A stretch of DNA of 64,000 bases from Acanthaster planci (Eukaryota; Echinodermata; Asteroidea; Valvatida; Acanthasteridae). Below the pieces are notes generated by a model. It did no database searches, had not been told where the DNA came from, and saw only the letters and a list, made by a program, of their open reading frames with translations. A program made the translations under genes and the position numbers. Positions within the stretch are counted from its first letter, which is position 1; each line of letters starts with the position of its first letter. The stretch covers positions 1,933,039 to 1,997,038 of the forward strand of contig NW_019091366.1 of NCBI RefSeq assembly GCF_001949145.1. The letters run 5' to 3'. Positions 63,409 to 64,000 of the stretch are shown one piece after another.

Positions 63409-64000
63409 GAGACCTCGGATCTAATTTGGTATGATTCCTTGTGCTACAAGTAGGCAAAGACAAATCCTGGCTCAAATTTGTGCTTTTCGACTTAATGTTT
63501 TCACTACTCGCCATTTTCTTTTCAGAGGGGAAGTATTTTAGCATGGATGGATAAATCAACAAATCCTGTGGGACTCTAAATGGCTTCTGGTTTAAAAACA
63601 ACCTGATTATTGTTGGAATCCTACTCAAAATCCACCCACCTGGCAGTGTGGGGAGGGAGGGGAACAAACAAGGTCAAAACAGTGCCAAGCCCTGATGAAC
63701 AGAGTGTTGAAAAATAAGGAAGTCTGTTAGTTCCTTTCGCATTCAGAAAACTCTCCAACTCAGACGTTTCTGGGACTGATCAAAGATCTCTTGAAAAGAC
63801 ACAGAGGCTGATAAGCAGTTGCTAAGGTGACCATCTACTAGCAGCTAGAAAATTATTGATAAAGGGTTGGGAGCCAGGCATGCAGAACAAATGTTGGGTC
63901 AAAATTCTAGGAAAAAAGCGTAATTCAGTGGACAAATCAGGATGTTAGCTTCTTTTGCCGGTCATGAAACATAAAATATTTTGAATGCCATAACAACAAA
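63409..64000. other. Upstream flank of proposed KCNIP first exon
   Basis: This would hold the 5' UTR and promoter if the first exon at 63363-63408 is right. A 92-residue minus-strand open frame (63389-63667) overlaps that exon in a different frame and shows no domain. No TATA box is evident. Confidence 0.4.

Noticed and set aside
63389-63667. 92-residue minus-strand frame overlapping the KCNIP first exon
   Set aside because: A different frame from the one that continues into the conserved KChIP exons.

Overview
The window is animal nuclear DNA. It has spliced genes with GT-AG introns of about 0.15 to 5 kb, short non-autonomous transposons, a tRNA-derived SINE and one assembly gap (38326-38940). 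A Kv-channel-interacting protein, a CaSR-like class C receptor and an HMGA protein point to a bilaterian. A seven-pass protein that looks like the gustatory-receptor-like channels known from echinoderms, together with the transposon types, suggests a marine deuterostome, perhaps an echinoderm such as a sea star. That placement is inference; no species marker is visible.

Layout: (1) 1-4.2 kb has no gene and holds one tRNA-derived SINE. (2) 4.25-6.95 kb, minus: a two-exon gene for a 461-residue seven-pass protein, Grl/7TM-channel-like. (3) 7-15.3 kb is largely gene-free, with a degraded psq-type transposase fragment and copies of a short dispersed GC-rich motif. (4) 15.29-18.16 kb, plus: a class C GPCR whose best two-exon model has a short cysteine-rich N-terminus and no Venus flytrap domain. 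(5) 21.7-28.3 kb, minus: a multi-exon gene joining a PNKP-type kinase module, a HAD-like module with altered catalytic motifs, an APLF/CYREN-type Ku-binding motif and two LDDIF motifs. It looks like a DNA-end-repair protein that I cannot match to a named gene. (6) 30.77-34.05 kb, plus: an HMGA-like four-AT-hook protein, head-to-head with (5), with a long 3' UTR. (7) 34.95-42.6 kb, plus: a TATA/E-box promoter and splice-site-bearing, probably non-coding sequence rich in tandem repeats, including a 31-bp minisatellite beside the gap and a 96-bp array. (8) 42.6-49.8 kb shows no gene. (9) 49.8-63.4 kb, minus: a complete eight-exon KCNIP gene whose reading phases join into a 211-residue EF-hand protein.

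The genes form no evident shared pathway. The closest functional pairing is the head-to-head pair at 21.7-34 kb, a putative DNA repair protein and an AT-hook chromatin protein. The strongest candidate for something undescribed is the kinase/HAD/Ku-motif gene. The flytrap-less CaSR-like receptor and the Grl-like protein come next. Exon models were built by hand from splice consensus, phase continuity and homology, and none is confirmed by transcripts.
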